Assembly: GCF_030817535.1 (NCBI RefSeq)
Contig: NZ_JAUSZL010000002.1
Location: 8,742,001-8,806,000, forward strand
Direction of reading: 5' to 3'
DNA length: 64,000 bases
Source of the DNA: Streptomyces sp. V3I8
GTDB lineage: Bacteria; Actinomycetota; Actinomycetes; Streptomycetales; Streptomycetaceae
Shown here piece after piece: positions 16,858 to 25,942 of this stretch; within the stretch, counting starts at the first letter, position 1, and every line of letters begins with the position of its first letter. The notes beneath the pieces were generated by a model, which was given only the letters and a program-made list of their open reading frames with translations, searched no databases and was not told the origin of the DNA. Position numbers and translations under genes: made by a program.

Positions 16858-17822
16858 TGGGGCGCTACCTCCTGCGCCGCCTCGCGTTCCTCCTGGTGTC
16901 GCTGGCCCTGGCGAGCGTGGTGCTCTTCGTCCTGCTGCGCCTGCTCCCCGGCGATCCGGCCAACGCGCTCACCTCGGTGGGCGCGAGCCCGGAGCAGATC
17001 GCCGCGGCCCGCCACTCCATCGGTTCCGACCGGCCGCTGCCCGAGCAGTTCACCCACTGGCTCGGGCAGTTGGCGAGCGGCGACCTCGGCACGTCCTTCG
17101 TCAGCTCGCTGCCGGTCGGCCCCGAGGTCAGCGCCCGCCTGAACGTCACGGTCCCGCTGACGCTGGCCGCGTTCGTGCTGGCCGTCGTCGTCGCCGTACC
17201 CGTCGGCTTCGTGGCCGCGTACAAGCGCCGCACCTGGTACGGGGCGCTGCTCAGCGGAATCTCCCAACTGGGCATCGCCGTCCCGGTGTTCTGGCTCGGC
17301 ATGATCCTCATCGCCGTGTTCGCGCTGAACGCGGGCTGGCTGCCCTCCGGCGGCTTTCCGCAGGACGGCTGGGCCGCGCCCGCCGATGCGATCCGCTCCC
17401 TCGTCCTGCCGGTGGTCACCATCGCGCTGGTGATGGGCGCCTCACTGATCAGGTACGTCCGCTCCGCCACGCTCGACGTCCTCGGCAGCGACTACCTGCG
17501 CACCGCCCGGGCCCTCGGCGCCTCCTTCCCGCGCGCCATGTGGCGGCACGGGCTGCGCAACGCCTCCGTCCCGGTGATCTCCGTCCTCGGGATCGAACTC
17601 GCCTCGACCCTGCTCGGCGCGGTCGTCGTGGAATCCGTCTTCGCACTGCCCGGTCTCGGCTCGCTGCTCGCCACCGGCATCGCCCAGCACGACTACCCGG
17701 TCGTCCAGGGCGTCCTGTTCGTCTCGACCCTCGCCGTGCTCCTGATCGGCTTCGCCGCCGACCTGGTCCAGCGGATCATCGACCCGCGCCTGCGCGGACG
17801 GCTCTCAGGAGGTGCCCGGTGA
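16857..17822 (+). CDS. ABC transporter permease, DppB type
   Basis: 321 residues from the ATG overlapping the previous stop. Six membrane helices and the DppB/OppB layout: N-terminal MGRYLLRRLAFLLVSLALASVVLFVLLRLLPGDPA and the EAA-like loop DYLRTARALGASFPRAMWRHGLRNA that contacts the ATPases. It ends at a GTGA overlap with the second permease. The same DNA holds a longer frame starting at 15405; only the part from 16857 codes for this protein. Confidence 0.93.
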   Translation: MGRYLLRRLAFLLVSLALASVVLFVLLRLLPGDPANALTSVGASPEQIAAARHSIGSDRPLPEQFTHWLGQLASGDLGTSFVSSLPVGPEVSARLNVTVPLTLAAFVLAVVVAVPVGFVAAYKRRTWYGALLSGISQLGIAVPVFWLGMILIAVFALNAGWLPSGGFPQDGWAAPADAIRSLVLPVVTIALVMGASLIRYVRSATLDVLGSDYLRTARALGASFPRAMWRHGLRNASVPVISVLGIELASTLLGAVVVESVFALPGLGSLLATGIAQHDYPVVQGVLFVSTLAVLLIGFAADLVQRIIDPRLRGRLSGGAR

Positions 17823-18679
17823 CCCTCACGGAGGCCCAGCTCAAGGCACCGCCGACGCCGCGCCGCCGCCGTTCCGCCACCCTGCTGGCCGGCTGCGCGC
17901 TGACCGCCCTGATCGTGCTGCTCGCCCTCGTCTCGCTCCTCTGGCTGCCCTTCGGCACCGACGACACCTCCGGAGGCCGGCTCGCGGGCCCGGGTGGCGG
18001 ACATCTGCTCGGCACCGACAAGCTGGGCCGGGACCTGTTCACCCAGCTGATGACCGGCTCCCGTATCGCCGTCCAGGCGGGTCTCGGCTCGGTCGCCGTC
18101 GCCGCGCTCGTCGGGGTCACCCTCGGGGTGCTCGCCGCGTTCGCGCAGGGCTGGCTCGACGACACGCTCGCCGCGTTCCTCGACATCCTCATCGCCTTCC
18201 CGACCCTGCTGCTCGCGATGCTCGTCGTCGCCGCCCGCTCGGCCACCCTCGGCTCCGCGATCCTCGCCATCGGCCTGGCACAGAGCGCGGTGGTCGCCCG
18301 TCTCGTACGGATCCTCGTCAAGCGGGTCCTGGCCCAGGACTACGTCACCGCCGCCCGGACCTCGGGCACCTCCTGGCCGCGTACGGTCGCCGGACACGTC
18401 CTGCCGAACATCTGGCCCACCCTCGTGGTCAACCTGGCGCTCCAGTTCGGCCTCGCCGTACTGGCCGAGGCGGGCCTGTCCTACCTCGGCCTCGGCGCTC
18501 CGCCGCCCAACGCCTCCTGGGGCCGCATGCTCCAGGAGGCACAGGCCACCTTCACCACGGCCCCCGCGGGCGCGCTGGCCCCCGGCATCCTGCTGGTCGT
18601 GCTCGTCGTCGGGGTCAACCTCATCGCCGACGGGCTGCGCGACACCCTCGACCCGGCGACCCGCCGGAGGCGGACATGA
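17819..18679 (+). CDS. ABC transporter permease, DppC type
   Basis: 286 residues from GTG at 17819, with AGGAGG eight bases upstream and a GTGA overlap with the first permease. After a basic N-terminus and one helix comes LGTDKLGRDLFTQLMTGSR, the DppC hallmark, then five further helices. The EAA loop reads DYVTAARTSGTSWPRTVAGHVLPN. It pairs with the DppB-type permease to form the channel. The stop overlaps the first ATPase start (ATGA). Confidence 0.93.
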   Translation: MTLTEAQLKAPPTPRRRRSATLLAGCALTALIVLLALVSLLWLPFGTDDTSGGRLAGPGGGHLLGTDKLGRDLFTQLMTGSRIAVQAGLGSVAVAALVGVTLGVLAAFAQGWLDDTLAAFLDILIAFPTLLLAMLVVAARSATLGSAILAIGLAQSAVVARLVRILVKRVLAQDYVTAARTSGTSWPRTVAGHVLPNIWPTLVVNLALQFGLAVLAEAGLSYLGLGAPPPNASWGRMLQEAQATFTTAPAGALAPGILLVVLVVGVNLIADGLRDTLDPATRRRRT

Positions 18680-19500
18680 CCCTCCACGACACCCCTCCCG
18701 CCCCCCTGCTCGCCGTACGCGGCCTGACCGTGCGCACCGACGACGGGCGCACCCTCGTCGACGACCTCTCCTTCACCGTCGACAGCGGCGAACGGCTCGG
18801 CCTGATCGGCGAGTCCGGCTCCGGCAAGTCCCTCACCACGCTCGCCCTGCTGGGCCTGCTGCCCGACGGCATGACCGTCACCGGCAGCGTCGAACTGGCC
18901 GGCACGCAGATCGTCGGCGCCCCCGAGAAGCGCCTGACCGCCGTACGCGGCCGGGACGCGGCCGTGGTCTTCCAGGAGCCCCTGACCGCCCTCGACCCGC
19001 TGATGCGGCTGGGCCGCCAGATCGCCGAACCCCTGGCCCGCAGGACCGGCCTCAGGGGACGGGACCTGCGGACCGCCGTCACCGAGGCCCTCGTCCGGGT
19101 GCGGCTGTCCGAACCCGACCGCATCGCCCGCGCCTTCCCGCACGAGATCTCCGGCGGGCAGCGCCAGCGCGTCGCCCTCGCCATGGCCCTGGCCTGCGAT
19201 CCGGGCCTGCTCATCGCCGACGAACCCACCACCGCGCTCGACGTGTCCGTCCAGGCCGAGATGCTGGAGCTGCTCGACACGCTCGTCCGTGAACGCGAGA
19301 TGGCCGTGCTGTTCGTCAGCCACGACCTCGCCGTGGTCGCCAGGGTGACCGACCGCGTCCTGGTGATGAAGGACGGGCGGGCCGTCGAGGAGGGTCCCGT
19401 CCTGGACGTCGTCACCGCGCCAAAGGCCGAGTACACCAGGGCGCTCGTCGCCGGCGCCCGCACACTGGAGTCCGCCCTGGACCTGAGGAGCCCGCGATGA
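18676..19500 (+). CDS. ABC transporter ATPase, DppD type
   Basis: 274 residues from the overlapping ATG at 18676. Walker A is GESGSGKS, the Q-loop lies in VVFQEPLTALDPLMRLG, the signature is ISGGQRQR, Walker B is GLLIADEPTTALD, and the H-loop is VSHDLAV. It energises import with the second ATPase, whose start overlaps this stop. The unusual signature start (I for L in LSGGQ) is common in this subfamily. Confidence 0.94.
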   Translation: MTLHDTPPAPLLAVRGLTVRTDDGRTLVDDLSFTVDSGERLGLIGESGSGKSLTTLALLGLLPDGMTVTGSVELAGTQIVGAPEKRLTAVRGRDAAVVFQEPLTALDPLMRLGRQIAEPLARRTGLRGRDLRTAVTEALVRVRLSEPDRIARAFPHEISGGQRQRVALAMALACDPGLLIADEPTTALDVSVQAEMLELLDTLVREREMAVLFVSHDLAVVARVTDRVLVMKDGRAVEEGPVLDVVTAPKAEYTRALVAGARTLESALDLRSPR

Positions 19501-20297
19501 CGCCCGTACCGGAGCCGGCATCCGTACCCGGGCCGACGCCCGTACTGGAACTGACGGACGTGGCCGTGCGCTACCGGGGCGCCGCCGCCGATGTCGTACA
19601 GGGCGTGTCCCTCGCCGTCGAGCCCGGGCAGTCGCTGGCGCTCGTCGGCGAGTCGGGCGCCGGCAAGACCACCCTCCTGCGGCTCCTGCTGGGACTGGCC
19701 CGCCCCACGGCCGGCACCGTCCGCTTCGACGGCGATCCGCTCACCCCGCGCGACCGGCGGCAGATGCGCCGCTTCCGGCGCGGCGTCCAGTGCGTGTTCC
19801 AGGACCCGTACTCCTCCCTCGACCCGAGCCGGCGTATCGCCGCGATCGTCGCGGAACCGCTGCGCTCCCTGGGCCTCGACAGCCGTACGACCGCCGCGCC
19901 GAAGGTGGCCGCCGCGCTGGAACGGGTCGGACTCCCGGCCGACACGGCCTCCCGCTACCCGCACGAGTTCTCCGGCGGCCAGCGCCAGCGCATCGCGATC
20001 GCCCGTGCCATCGTGTGCGACCCGCGCGTCCTGCTCGCCGACGAACCCGTGAGCGCGCTCGACGTGACCACCCGGGTCAAGGTCGTCGACCTGCTGGCCG
20101 AGCTGAAGGAGGAGCGGCGGCTCACCCTCGTCATGGTCTCCCACGACCTGTCGGTCGTCGCCTCCCTGTGCGAGCGTACGGCGGTCCTGGAGCGCGGCCG
20201 GCTGGTCGAGCAGGGCGACACCGCCCAGGTACTGGGGGCCCCGGCCCACCCGTACACCCGGCGTCTGATCGACAGCGTGCCGCGGCTGCCGGTCTGA
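19497..20297 (+). CDS. ABC transporter ATPase, DppF type
   Basis: 266 residues, starting in the ATGA overlap at 19497. Walker A GESGAGKT, Q-loop VFQDPYSSLDPSRRI, signature FSGGQRQR, Walker B VLLADEPVSALD and H-loop VSHDLSV are all present. The DppF-type C-terminus GAPAHPYTRRLIDSVPRLPV is complete. This closes a five-gene, fully overlapping transporter operon, so all parts of one importer are present. Confidence 0.94.
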   Translation: MTPVPEPASVPGPTPVLELTDVAVRYRGAAADVVQGVSLAVEPGQSLALVGESGAGKTTLLRLLLGLARPTAGTVRFDGDPLTPRDRRQMRRFRRGVQCVFQDPYSSLDPSRRIAAIVAEPLRSLGLDSRTTAAPKVAAALERVGLPADTASRYPHEFSGGQRQRIAIARAIVCDPRVLLADEPVSALDVTTRVKVVDLLAELKEERRLTLVMVSHDLSVVASLCERTAVLERGRLVEQGDTAQVLGAPAHPYTRRLIDSVPRLPV

Positions 20298-20358
20298 GCC
20301 GGACCGGCCCACGACGCCGGCCCGCAGCGACGGCCCACAGATGACGGGGGAGCGGGAC

Positions 20359-20934
20359 ATGACGGCGGACGCGGACAGCCGGGGCGAGCCGCCCGTACGC
20401 ACCGGACTCAGTTACGGGGTCCCGGGCGCGACCCGGCCCGACGAACCCCTCTGGGGCGAGGGCCCGCCCGGGTTCCGGCGTTTCGAACGGACCGTCGTGA
20501 TCGGCCGGGGCGAGGACGCCTGGCGCACCGCCGCGGACGCGGTGATGCGCTGGGAGGTCAAACGGCGCAGCGGCTTCGTGATCGTCGCCGAGGACGGGGG
20601 CGCCGGAGAGGACGCAGACGGCCCGCGGGCGCGGCAGCACGGGCGCTACCGCGTCACCGCCGGTCCGGGGCCGTTCACCGTCCGGGAACCGGTCGAGGTC
20701 GTCGCCGTGGTGGAGGACCGGGACCGGTGCGGCTTCGCGTACGGTACCCGCCACGGCCACCCCGTCAGCGGCGAGGAGGCCTTCGTCGTCCACCGGGACG
20801 ACCGGGGCACGGTCCGCCTCACCCTCAGGTCCCTGACCCGCGCCGCCCCCGCGGGTCCCTGGCGCCGGCTGTTCCCGCTCCTCCTCCTCGCCCAGCGGTA
20901 CGCGCGCCGGCGCTACCTGCGCGCGCTGTCCTGA
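20359..20934 (+). CDS. DUF1990 protein
   Basis: 191 residues from ATG at 20359, chosen because GGGGGAG lies eight bases upstream; an in-frame ATG at 20341 has none. The DUF1990 signature is visible as FAYGTRHGHPVSGEEAFVVH, with SYGVPGATRP and FRRFERTVVIGRGEDAW in the N-terminal half. The family has a START/SRPBCC-like fold in plants and bacteria with unknown ligand. It follows the transporter by about 60 bp and may be cotranscribed. Confidence 0.85.
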   Translation: MTADADSRGEPPVRTGLSYGVPGATRPDEPLWGEGPPGFRRFERTVVIGRGEDAWRTAADAVMRWEVKRRSGFVIVAEDGGAGEDADGPRARQHGRYRVTAGPGPFTVREPVEVVAVVEDRDRCGFAYGTRHGHPVSGEEAFVVHRDDRGTVRLTLRSLTRAAPAGPWRRLFPLLLLAQRYARRRYLRALS

Positions 20935-20999
20935 GCGCAGGCCGACCGCAAGCCGACCGCAAGCCGACCGCGCGTCGGGCGGCCCCGCGTGGTGCACGG

Positions 21000-21620
21000 T
21001 CACTGATCGCCGCGCAGGTAACGGGTCGTCATGGCCACCAGCTCGTTCTCGAACGTCTCGACCCGGACGGCCCGCAGGTCGGCCATCAGCTTGTGCGTGT
21101 TGAGCTCCACCGTGAACACGATCAGCTCGGCCGCGACGTCGAGGTCCCCCACGTGCACGTCCGGGTGCCGGGCGAGGAGATCGCGTACCTGACCGACGCG
21201 CTTCTTCCCGTGGCGCTCGATCGTGTCGAGCAGCTCCTGCGAGAACGACGCCTCCTCGATCATGATCCGCAGCAGCTGCGGATCGTCGCGGTGGTTGTCC
21301 ATCGCGTCGCGGACCAGCGCCCGCACCGTCGCCTCCAGGCTCCCGGGGGACAGATCCAGCTCGTCGGCCTCCGCCCACGTGCCGCGGTCGATGTGCCGCA
21401 CCATCAGCTCGGCCAGGATGGCGTCCTTGTTCGGGAAGTACTGGTACAGCGAGCCGATGGAGATGTGGGCGCGCTCGGCGATGCGGTTGGTGGTGCCGGC
21501 GGCGTAGCCGTACTCGGCGAAAACGTGAGCAGCGGCGGTGAGGATGCGCCCACGGGTGAGCTCGGCACGGACCTGGCGGGGCCTGCGACGTGGCTGAAGA
21601 CGACGGTCGGCCGACGGCAT
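21000..21620 (-). CDS. TetR-family regulator
   Basis: 206 residues from ATG at 21620, preceded by AGGAGG seven bases upstream. The N-terminal helix-turn-helix is intact (RGRILTAAAHVFAEYGYAAGTTNRIAERAHISIGSLYQYFPNKDAIL). The C-terminal ligand domain has the pattern NHRDDPQLLRIMIEEASFSQELLDTIERH. It is divergent from the siderophore-interacting protein gene, with a perfect inverted repeat between, so it most likely represses that pair of genes and itself. Confidence 0.92.
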   Translation of the reverse strand: MPSADRRLQPRRRPRQVRAELTRGRILTAAAHVFAEYGYAAGTTNRIAERAHISIGSLYQYFPNKDAILAELMVRHIDRGTWAEADELDLSPGSLEATVRALVRDAMDNHRDDPQLLRIMIEEASFSQELLDTIERHGKKRVGQVRDLLARHPDVHVGDLDVAAELIVFTVELNTHKLMADLRAVRVETFENELVAMTTRYLRGDQ

Positions 21621-21667
21621 CCGGAGACCTCCTGGGTGCGGCAAAAGCGAGTAGTCAAAGAGCTGAG

Positions 21668-21683
21668 CTATTGCTCACAATAG
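21668..21683. promoter_or_regulatory. Operator-like inverted repeat for the TetR regulator
   Basis: CTATTG-CTCA-CAATAG, a perfect 6-bp repeat with a 4-bp spacer, lies between the divergent starts at 21620 and 21732 and is the most AT-rich point of that gap. Confidence 0.55.
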
Positions 21684-21731
21684 TGCCATGACCTGCGAAA
21701 ACAAGTCCACGCCCGAAACGGGTGCGGCGCT

Positions 21732-22532
21732 GTGATCCCCAAGGTGCACCTGCCCGAGTCACGCAGGATGATCACGCTGGAGGTACGCCGCCGTGAGTTC
21801 CTCACCCCGGGCTCCGCGAGCGTCACCCTCGGCGGACCGGCCCTGCGGGACCTGGTCGTCACCGGCAACGACCAGGCGGTGCGCCTCTTCTTCCCCCGCG
21901 AAGGACAGACCGCCCTGCGGATGCCCACCGTCTCGAACGAGGCCTGGATCGCCCAGCTCCTCCTGGTGCCCAAGTCGGCCCGGCCCTGGGTCTGCAACCT
22001 GACGATCCGGCGCGCACGGCCCGCGGACGACGAGATCGACATCGAGTTCGCCCTGCACGGTGACTCGCCCATGTCGTCCTGGGTGCGCCGGGTCCGGCCG
22101 GGCGATCCGGCCGGGATCTTCGACACCGGCAGTACGTACCGGCTGCCCGGACACGCGGAGGGGCGGCTGCTGGTCGGCGACGAGAGCGCGCTGCCCGCCG
22201 TCCTGTCGATCCTCGACGGAACACCGGCCCCGCCGGCCACGGAGGTCTACCTGGAGGTGGCGACGAAGGCCGACATCCGCGCCGTCGAGCCACCCGTCGG
22301 CACCCGCATCCACTGGTTCAGCCGCGACGACGCGGACCTGCGGCCCGGCGCCCTGGTCCTGGACGCCCTGCGCGGCGGACCGCTGCCGCCCGGCCGCCTC
22401 TGCACGTGGGTCGCGGGCGAGTCCCGGCTGGCGACCACGGTGCGGCGGCATCTCGTCGACGACCGCGGCGTACCCAAACGCGACATCTCGTTCGTCGGCT
22501 ACTGGCGCCTGGGCCGATCCACCCCCGGCTGA
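21732..22532 (+). CDS. Siderophore-interacting protein (ferric reductase)
   Basis: 266 residues. The FAD-binding part has DQAVRLFFPREG and CNLTIRRARPADDEIDIEFALHGDSPMSSWVRRVRPGD, matching the ViuB/SIP family. The NAD(P)H-binding half has LLVGDESALPAVLSILD and LCTWVAGESRLATTVRRHL, and ends FVGYWRLGR. These enzymes reduce ferric iron from siderophores in the cytoplasm. No iron box is seen here, unlike the second SIP gene at 38105. The next gene starts 12 bp downstream, so the two are cotranscribed. Confidence 0.93.
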   Translation: MIPKVHLPESRRMITLEVRRREFLTPGSASVTLGGPALRDLVVTGNDQAVRLFFPREGQTALRMPTVSNEAWIAQLLLVPKSARPWVCNLTIRRARPADDEIDIEFALHGDSPMSSWVRRVRPGDPAGIFDTGSTYRLPGHAEGRLLVGDESALPAVLSILDGTPAPPATEVYLEVATKADIRAVEPPVGTRIHWFSRDDADLRPGALVLDALRGGPLPPGRLCTWVAGESRLATTVRRHLVDDRGVPKRDISFVGYWRLGRSTPG

Positions 22533-22543
22533 GAGGAACTCCC

Positions 22544-24844
22544 ATGCAGCAGCAAGCACCTGGATCGAGCACCCCACACCGTCTGACGACGGCGGACGAG
22601 GTCGAGGGGATCATCGGCCGTCCGGCGCCGGTGATCATGCTCAAGCAGATCAGCGCCCTCGACGAGGGCTGCCGGACCGTCCTGGCCCACTGCCCGATCG
22701 CGGCCGTCGGCCACCGGGACACCGATGGCACCAGCAGGACGACGTTCATCGGCGGCACACCGGGGTTCGTACGCGTCCACTCGCCCACCCGTATCTCGTT
22801 CGCCCTGCCCGGGGGCGGCGACCCGCACGGTCCGGTCTCGTTCTTCTTCCTCCTGCCGGGCGTCGGGGAGATCCTGCGCGTCAACGGTTCGGTGGCCGGA
22901 CGGAAGGGCACGACGGTGACCGTCGACATCGAGGAGGCGTACGTGCACTGCGCGCAGGCCGTCCTCCGGTCCAGGCTGTGGCAGCCGCCCGCCCCGGCCG
23001 GGCCCGCCGCGCAGACACCCGGCGACGGGCCCCTGGGCGCGCCGGGCGTCGCCGACTTCCTGGCCGCGGCACCGTTCCTGGCCCTGTCCACCTGGGACCC
23101 GGCCGGTGGCAGCGACACGAGTCCGCGCGGGGACCGGCAGGCGGTGGCGCGGATCCTGGACGGTCACACGCTCGTCGTCCCGGACCGGAGGGGCAACAAG
23201 CGCGCCGACACACTCCACAACCTGCTGCGGGACGACCGGCTGTCGTTCGCCGCGCTCGTACCGGGGCGCAGCGGTGTGCTGCAGGTCCGCGGCCGCGGCG
23301 CGATCACCGACGATCCGGCGCTGCTGGAGACGATGGCACTGCGCGGGACGCCTCCGCAGCTGGCCCTGCTCATCGACGTCGAACACGCCGAGGTGAGCGG
23401 CAACGACGCCCTGGTGCGCTCGCGGCTGTGGATCCCGGGCGCGCACCTCGGCACAGGGCCCGCGCCGGACATGATGGCCATGGCGGGCGAACACCTCGCC
23501 GCGGGTTCGGCCGAGTCCGGCGGCGGACCGCCCGCGTTCCTCCTGAGGGCCGTCGGCGCGATCCCGGGGATGCCCCGGTTGCTGCGGCTGGTGGTGAACC
23601 GTGTCTACCGTTCCGGACTGCGGAAGGAGGGTTACGAGGACCTCGGACCCGGTGGGGGCGGGCGGCCCGGCGCGGGCGGACGGCGCCGCGGACTCCTGCG
23701 GCGGCGTCCCTCCGGCAACGGCAACGGCAACGACAACGTCGGCAGCGGCGATGACGACGGCGTCGGCGGCGATGCCGTCGGGGTGGGGAAGCCGCTGCGG
23801 GAGGTGCGCGTCACCGAGGTGCGCAGGGAGACGCCGAGCGCGGTCACCCTCGTACTGGAGGACGCCGGCGAGAACCCGGGACCGTTCGACTTCCGCCCCG
23901 GCCAGTTCTTCACCCTCGTCGCCGACATCGACGGCCGCCCGGTGCGGCGGGCCTACTCGGCCTCGTCGGTGCCCGGGTCGTCCCGGCTTGAGGTGACCGT
24001 CAAGCACGTGGAGGGCGGCCGGTTCTCCACCCACGTGCACCGGAGTCTGCGCGCCGGGGACCGTCTCGCGGTGCGTGGCCCGTCGGGCTCCTTCCACGCC
24101 GGGCCGCGGCCGCCGGACGAGATCGTGCTGGTCGCGGCGGGCAGCGGCGTGACACCGATGATGAGCATGATCCGCACACGCCTCGCCGCGGCCCCCGCGC
24201 CACGCGAAGGACGCGCAGGAACCGCCGGCCGTCCGGACGGCGGGAGGATCGCGCTGCTCTGCAGCAGCCGCAGCGCGGACGAGGTCATCTTCGCCGACGA
24301 GCTGGACCGGCTGGCGCGGGACCACCCCGGCCGGCTGTCGGTCACCCACGTCCTGACCCGCCGGGACGGACGGCTCGACGCGGACGGCGTACGCCGGTGG
24401 GTCACCGCCCTGTCCCCGGCCCGCGACGCCCACTACTACGTCTGCGGCCCCGGACCGCTGATGGACGTGGTCCGGGACGTGCTGCCCGGGCTGGGGGTCC
24501 CGGACGAACTGGTGCACCACGAGCGCTACACCAGCGGGGCGGACACCGGGACCGAGGTGACGGTGCCCTGGGAGATGACCGTCGAGGAGGCCGGCCGCCC
24601 CGTCGGCACGGTGGTGGTCGAGCCAGGCCGGACACTGCTCGACGCGGGTCTCGCCGCGGGGCTGCCGATGCCGTACTCCTGCACGGTCGGCAACTGCGGC
24701 GACTGCATGGTGCGGCTGCGCGGCGGAGAGGTGACGCAGAACGAGCCCGACTGCCTCACACCGCGCCAACGGGCCGACGGTTACGTACTCACGTGCGTGA
24801 ACTCTCCGCTGTCGAAGGTCACCCTCGACATCGAGGACCCGTGA
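22544..24844 (+). CDS. Fusion of two split-barrel flavin domains with a 2Fe-2S oxidoreductase
   Basis: 766 residues from ATG at 22544 (GAGAGGAA upstream). Residues about 1-145 and 165-320 are two PNPOx-like split-barrel domains (first with TTFIGGTPGFVRVHSPTRISF; second with DTSPRGDRQAVARILDGHTLVVPDRRGNKRAD, MSMEG_1061-like). A Gly/Asn/Asp-rich linker (about 370-414) leads to a phthalate-dioxygenase-reductase-like module: FAD site with RRAYSASS, NAD site LVAAGSGVTPMMSM, and a plant-type ferredoxin with C713-x4-C718-x2-C721 and a later Cys. The module would pass electrons from NAD(P)H to the cluster. The acceptor is unknown. Only 12 bp after the siderophore-interacting gene. Confidence 0.85.
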   Translation: MQQQAPGSSTPHRLTTADEVEGIIGRPAPVIMLKQISALDEGCRTVLAHCPIAAVGHRDTDGTSRTTFIGGTPGFVRVHSPTRISFALPGGGDPHGPVSFFFLLPGVGEILRVNGSVAGRKGTTVTVDIEEAYVHCAQAVLRSRLWQPPAPAGPAAQTPGDGPLGAPGVADFLAAAPFLALSTWDPAGGSDTSPRGDRQAVARILDGHTLVVPDRRGNKRADTLHNLLRDDRLSFAALVPGRSGVLQVRGRGAITDDPALLETMALRGTPPQLALLIDVEHAEVSGNDALVRSRLWIPGAHLGTGPAPDMMAMAGEHLAAGSAESGGGPPAFLLRAVGAIPGMPRLLRLVVNRVYRSGLRKEGYEDLGPGGGGRPGAGGRRRGLLRRRPSGNGNGNDNVGSGDDDGVGGDAVGVGKPLREVRVTEVRRETPSAVTLVLEDAGENPGPFDFRPGQFFTLVADIDGRPVRRAYSASSVPGSSRLEVTVKHVEGGRFSTHVHRSLRAGDRLAVRGPSGSFHAGPRPPDEIVLVAAGSGVTPMMSMIRTRLAAAPAPREGRAGTAGRPDGGRIALLCSSRSADEVIFADELDRLARDHPGRLSVTHVLTRRDGRLDADGVRRWVTALSPARDAHYYVCGPGPLMDVVRDVLPGLGVPDELVHHERYTSGADTGTEVTVPWEMTVEEAGRPVGTVVVEPGRTLLDAGLAAGLPMPYSCTVGNCGDCMVRLRGGEVTQNEPDCLTPRQRADGYVLTCVNSPLSKVTLDIEDP

Positions 24845-24856
24845 CCGGACCGGGGC

Positions 24857-25441
24857 CTACAGATGGGGCGCGATGGACGGGAGCAGGTCCTGGAAGGTGC
24901 GGCCGGTGGCGGGTTCGCCGATGGCCTTCATCTGCCAGCCGCCGCTCGTGCGCTGGACCTTGGCCATGATCTGGGCGGTGTGCCTGCCGCCGCCGGTCAG
25001 GGTGTAGCGGGCCAGCTCGGTCCCCGTGGTCTCGTCCACCAGCCGGCAGAACGCGTTCTGCACCTCGGCGAAGGTCTGGCCGGTGAAGGAGTTGACGGTG
25101 AACACGATCTGGTCGACCTGGGCGGGCACGCGGGCCAGGTCGACCAGGACGGACTCGTCGTCGCCTCCGGCACCTGCCCCGCCGGTGAGGTTGTCGCCGG
25201 TGTGCCGGACGGAACCGTCATCGCTGGTCAGGTGCTGGAAGAAGACGACGTCGACCGGTTGCCCGGCCGCGAAGAGCACGGCCGAGGCGTCCAGGTCGAT
25301 CTCCCCGCCTCCGGTGAGCCGGGCGAGGAAGCCCTTACGGGGCGCGGCCTGCCAGCCGAGGCCCATCCGGACCGAGTTCAGGGCGCTGCCGTCGGCCTTG
25401 CTCAGGCTGACCTGCTGGCCCTTGGTCATGTTCACCGACAT
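24857..25441 (-). CDS. TerD-family stress protein
   Basis: 194 residues from the ATG of MSVNMTKGQQVSLSK at 25441 (GAAGGAG upstream). TerD-type calcium-binding features include [27 protein letters not shown] and GDDESVLVDLARVP. Members bind Ca ions and occur in tellurite and general stress gene sets. This copy has an inserted Gly-rich loop (GAGAGGDDES). It is one of two TerD genes here. It converges with the fusion reductase, with only 12 bp between stops. Confidence 0.92.
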   Translation of the reverse strand: MSVNMTKGQQVSLSKADGSALNSVRMGLGWQAAPRKGFLARLTGGGEIDLDASAVLFAAGQPVDVVFFQHLTSDDGSVRHTGDNLTGGAGAGGDDESVLVDLARVPAQVDQIVFTVNSFTGQTFAEVQNAFCRLVDETTGTELARYTLTGGGRHTAQIMAKVQRTSGGWQMKAIGEPATGRTFQDLLPSIAPHL

Positions 25442-25851
25442 GGGGTGCTTCTCCTTCGGGTTCGACCTGCTGGGGGAACTGTCCGGAGCCGTCTGCCGGG
25501 CCGTCCGGACAGGCACTGCTGTCATCGGGGGAGCGGGGGTTCCCGGTTTCGGCGACGGACGAAGACATGAGGGTGAGCAGCGCACTCAGGACCGCGACGA
25601 GCGCGAGGACCCAGCCGGCGGACATGAGCGAGCCCGGCAGCGTGCCCGCGACGCCGACGCCTCGGAGCAGATGACCCGCTACGAGCAGGAGGGTGGCGGA
25701 CGACGCGGCCACAGCGGGCGTGAGCGCCAGGAGCGCCGCCCGCGGACCGGGCGGTACCGGGCCGTCGCGGTGCGGACTCCTCGGCGGACGCGTGCGGTAC
25801 GGCCTCGAAGCCGTACCGGTCCTCGGGGTGCGGGTCAGGGGGGTCGGCCAC
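25335..25851 (-). pseudogene. Possible frameshifted small membrane protein between the TerD genes
   Basis: A GTG at 25851 has AGGAG upstream and opens a natural acidic start (VADPPDPHPEDRYGFEAVP), but this frame turns into Arg-rich noise. One base over, a second frame encodes two good membrane helices (RAALLALTPAVAASSATLLLV and LMSAGWVLALVAVLSALLTL). Joining them near 25775 would give a coherent protein of about 120-150 residues. The second frame has no stop until 25335, inside the downstream TerD gene, so the C-terminus is also doubtful. Either a decayed gene or a sequence error. Confidence 0.4.
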
Positions 25852-25942
25852 TCGGTCTCCTGACGCGTGGGGGCGGTCGGTGCCGGCAGGGGTGTCGCCG
25901 GGCCCGCCCCCGGTGACCAGGCCCGGGGGCGGGCCGTCCGTG

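Noticed and set aside
22499..24769. 756-residue minus-strand frame opposite the fusion reductase
   Set aside because: Shadow frame; the plus strand shows ordered cofactor motifs and a ribosome-binding site.
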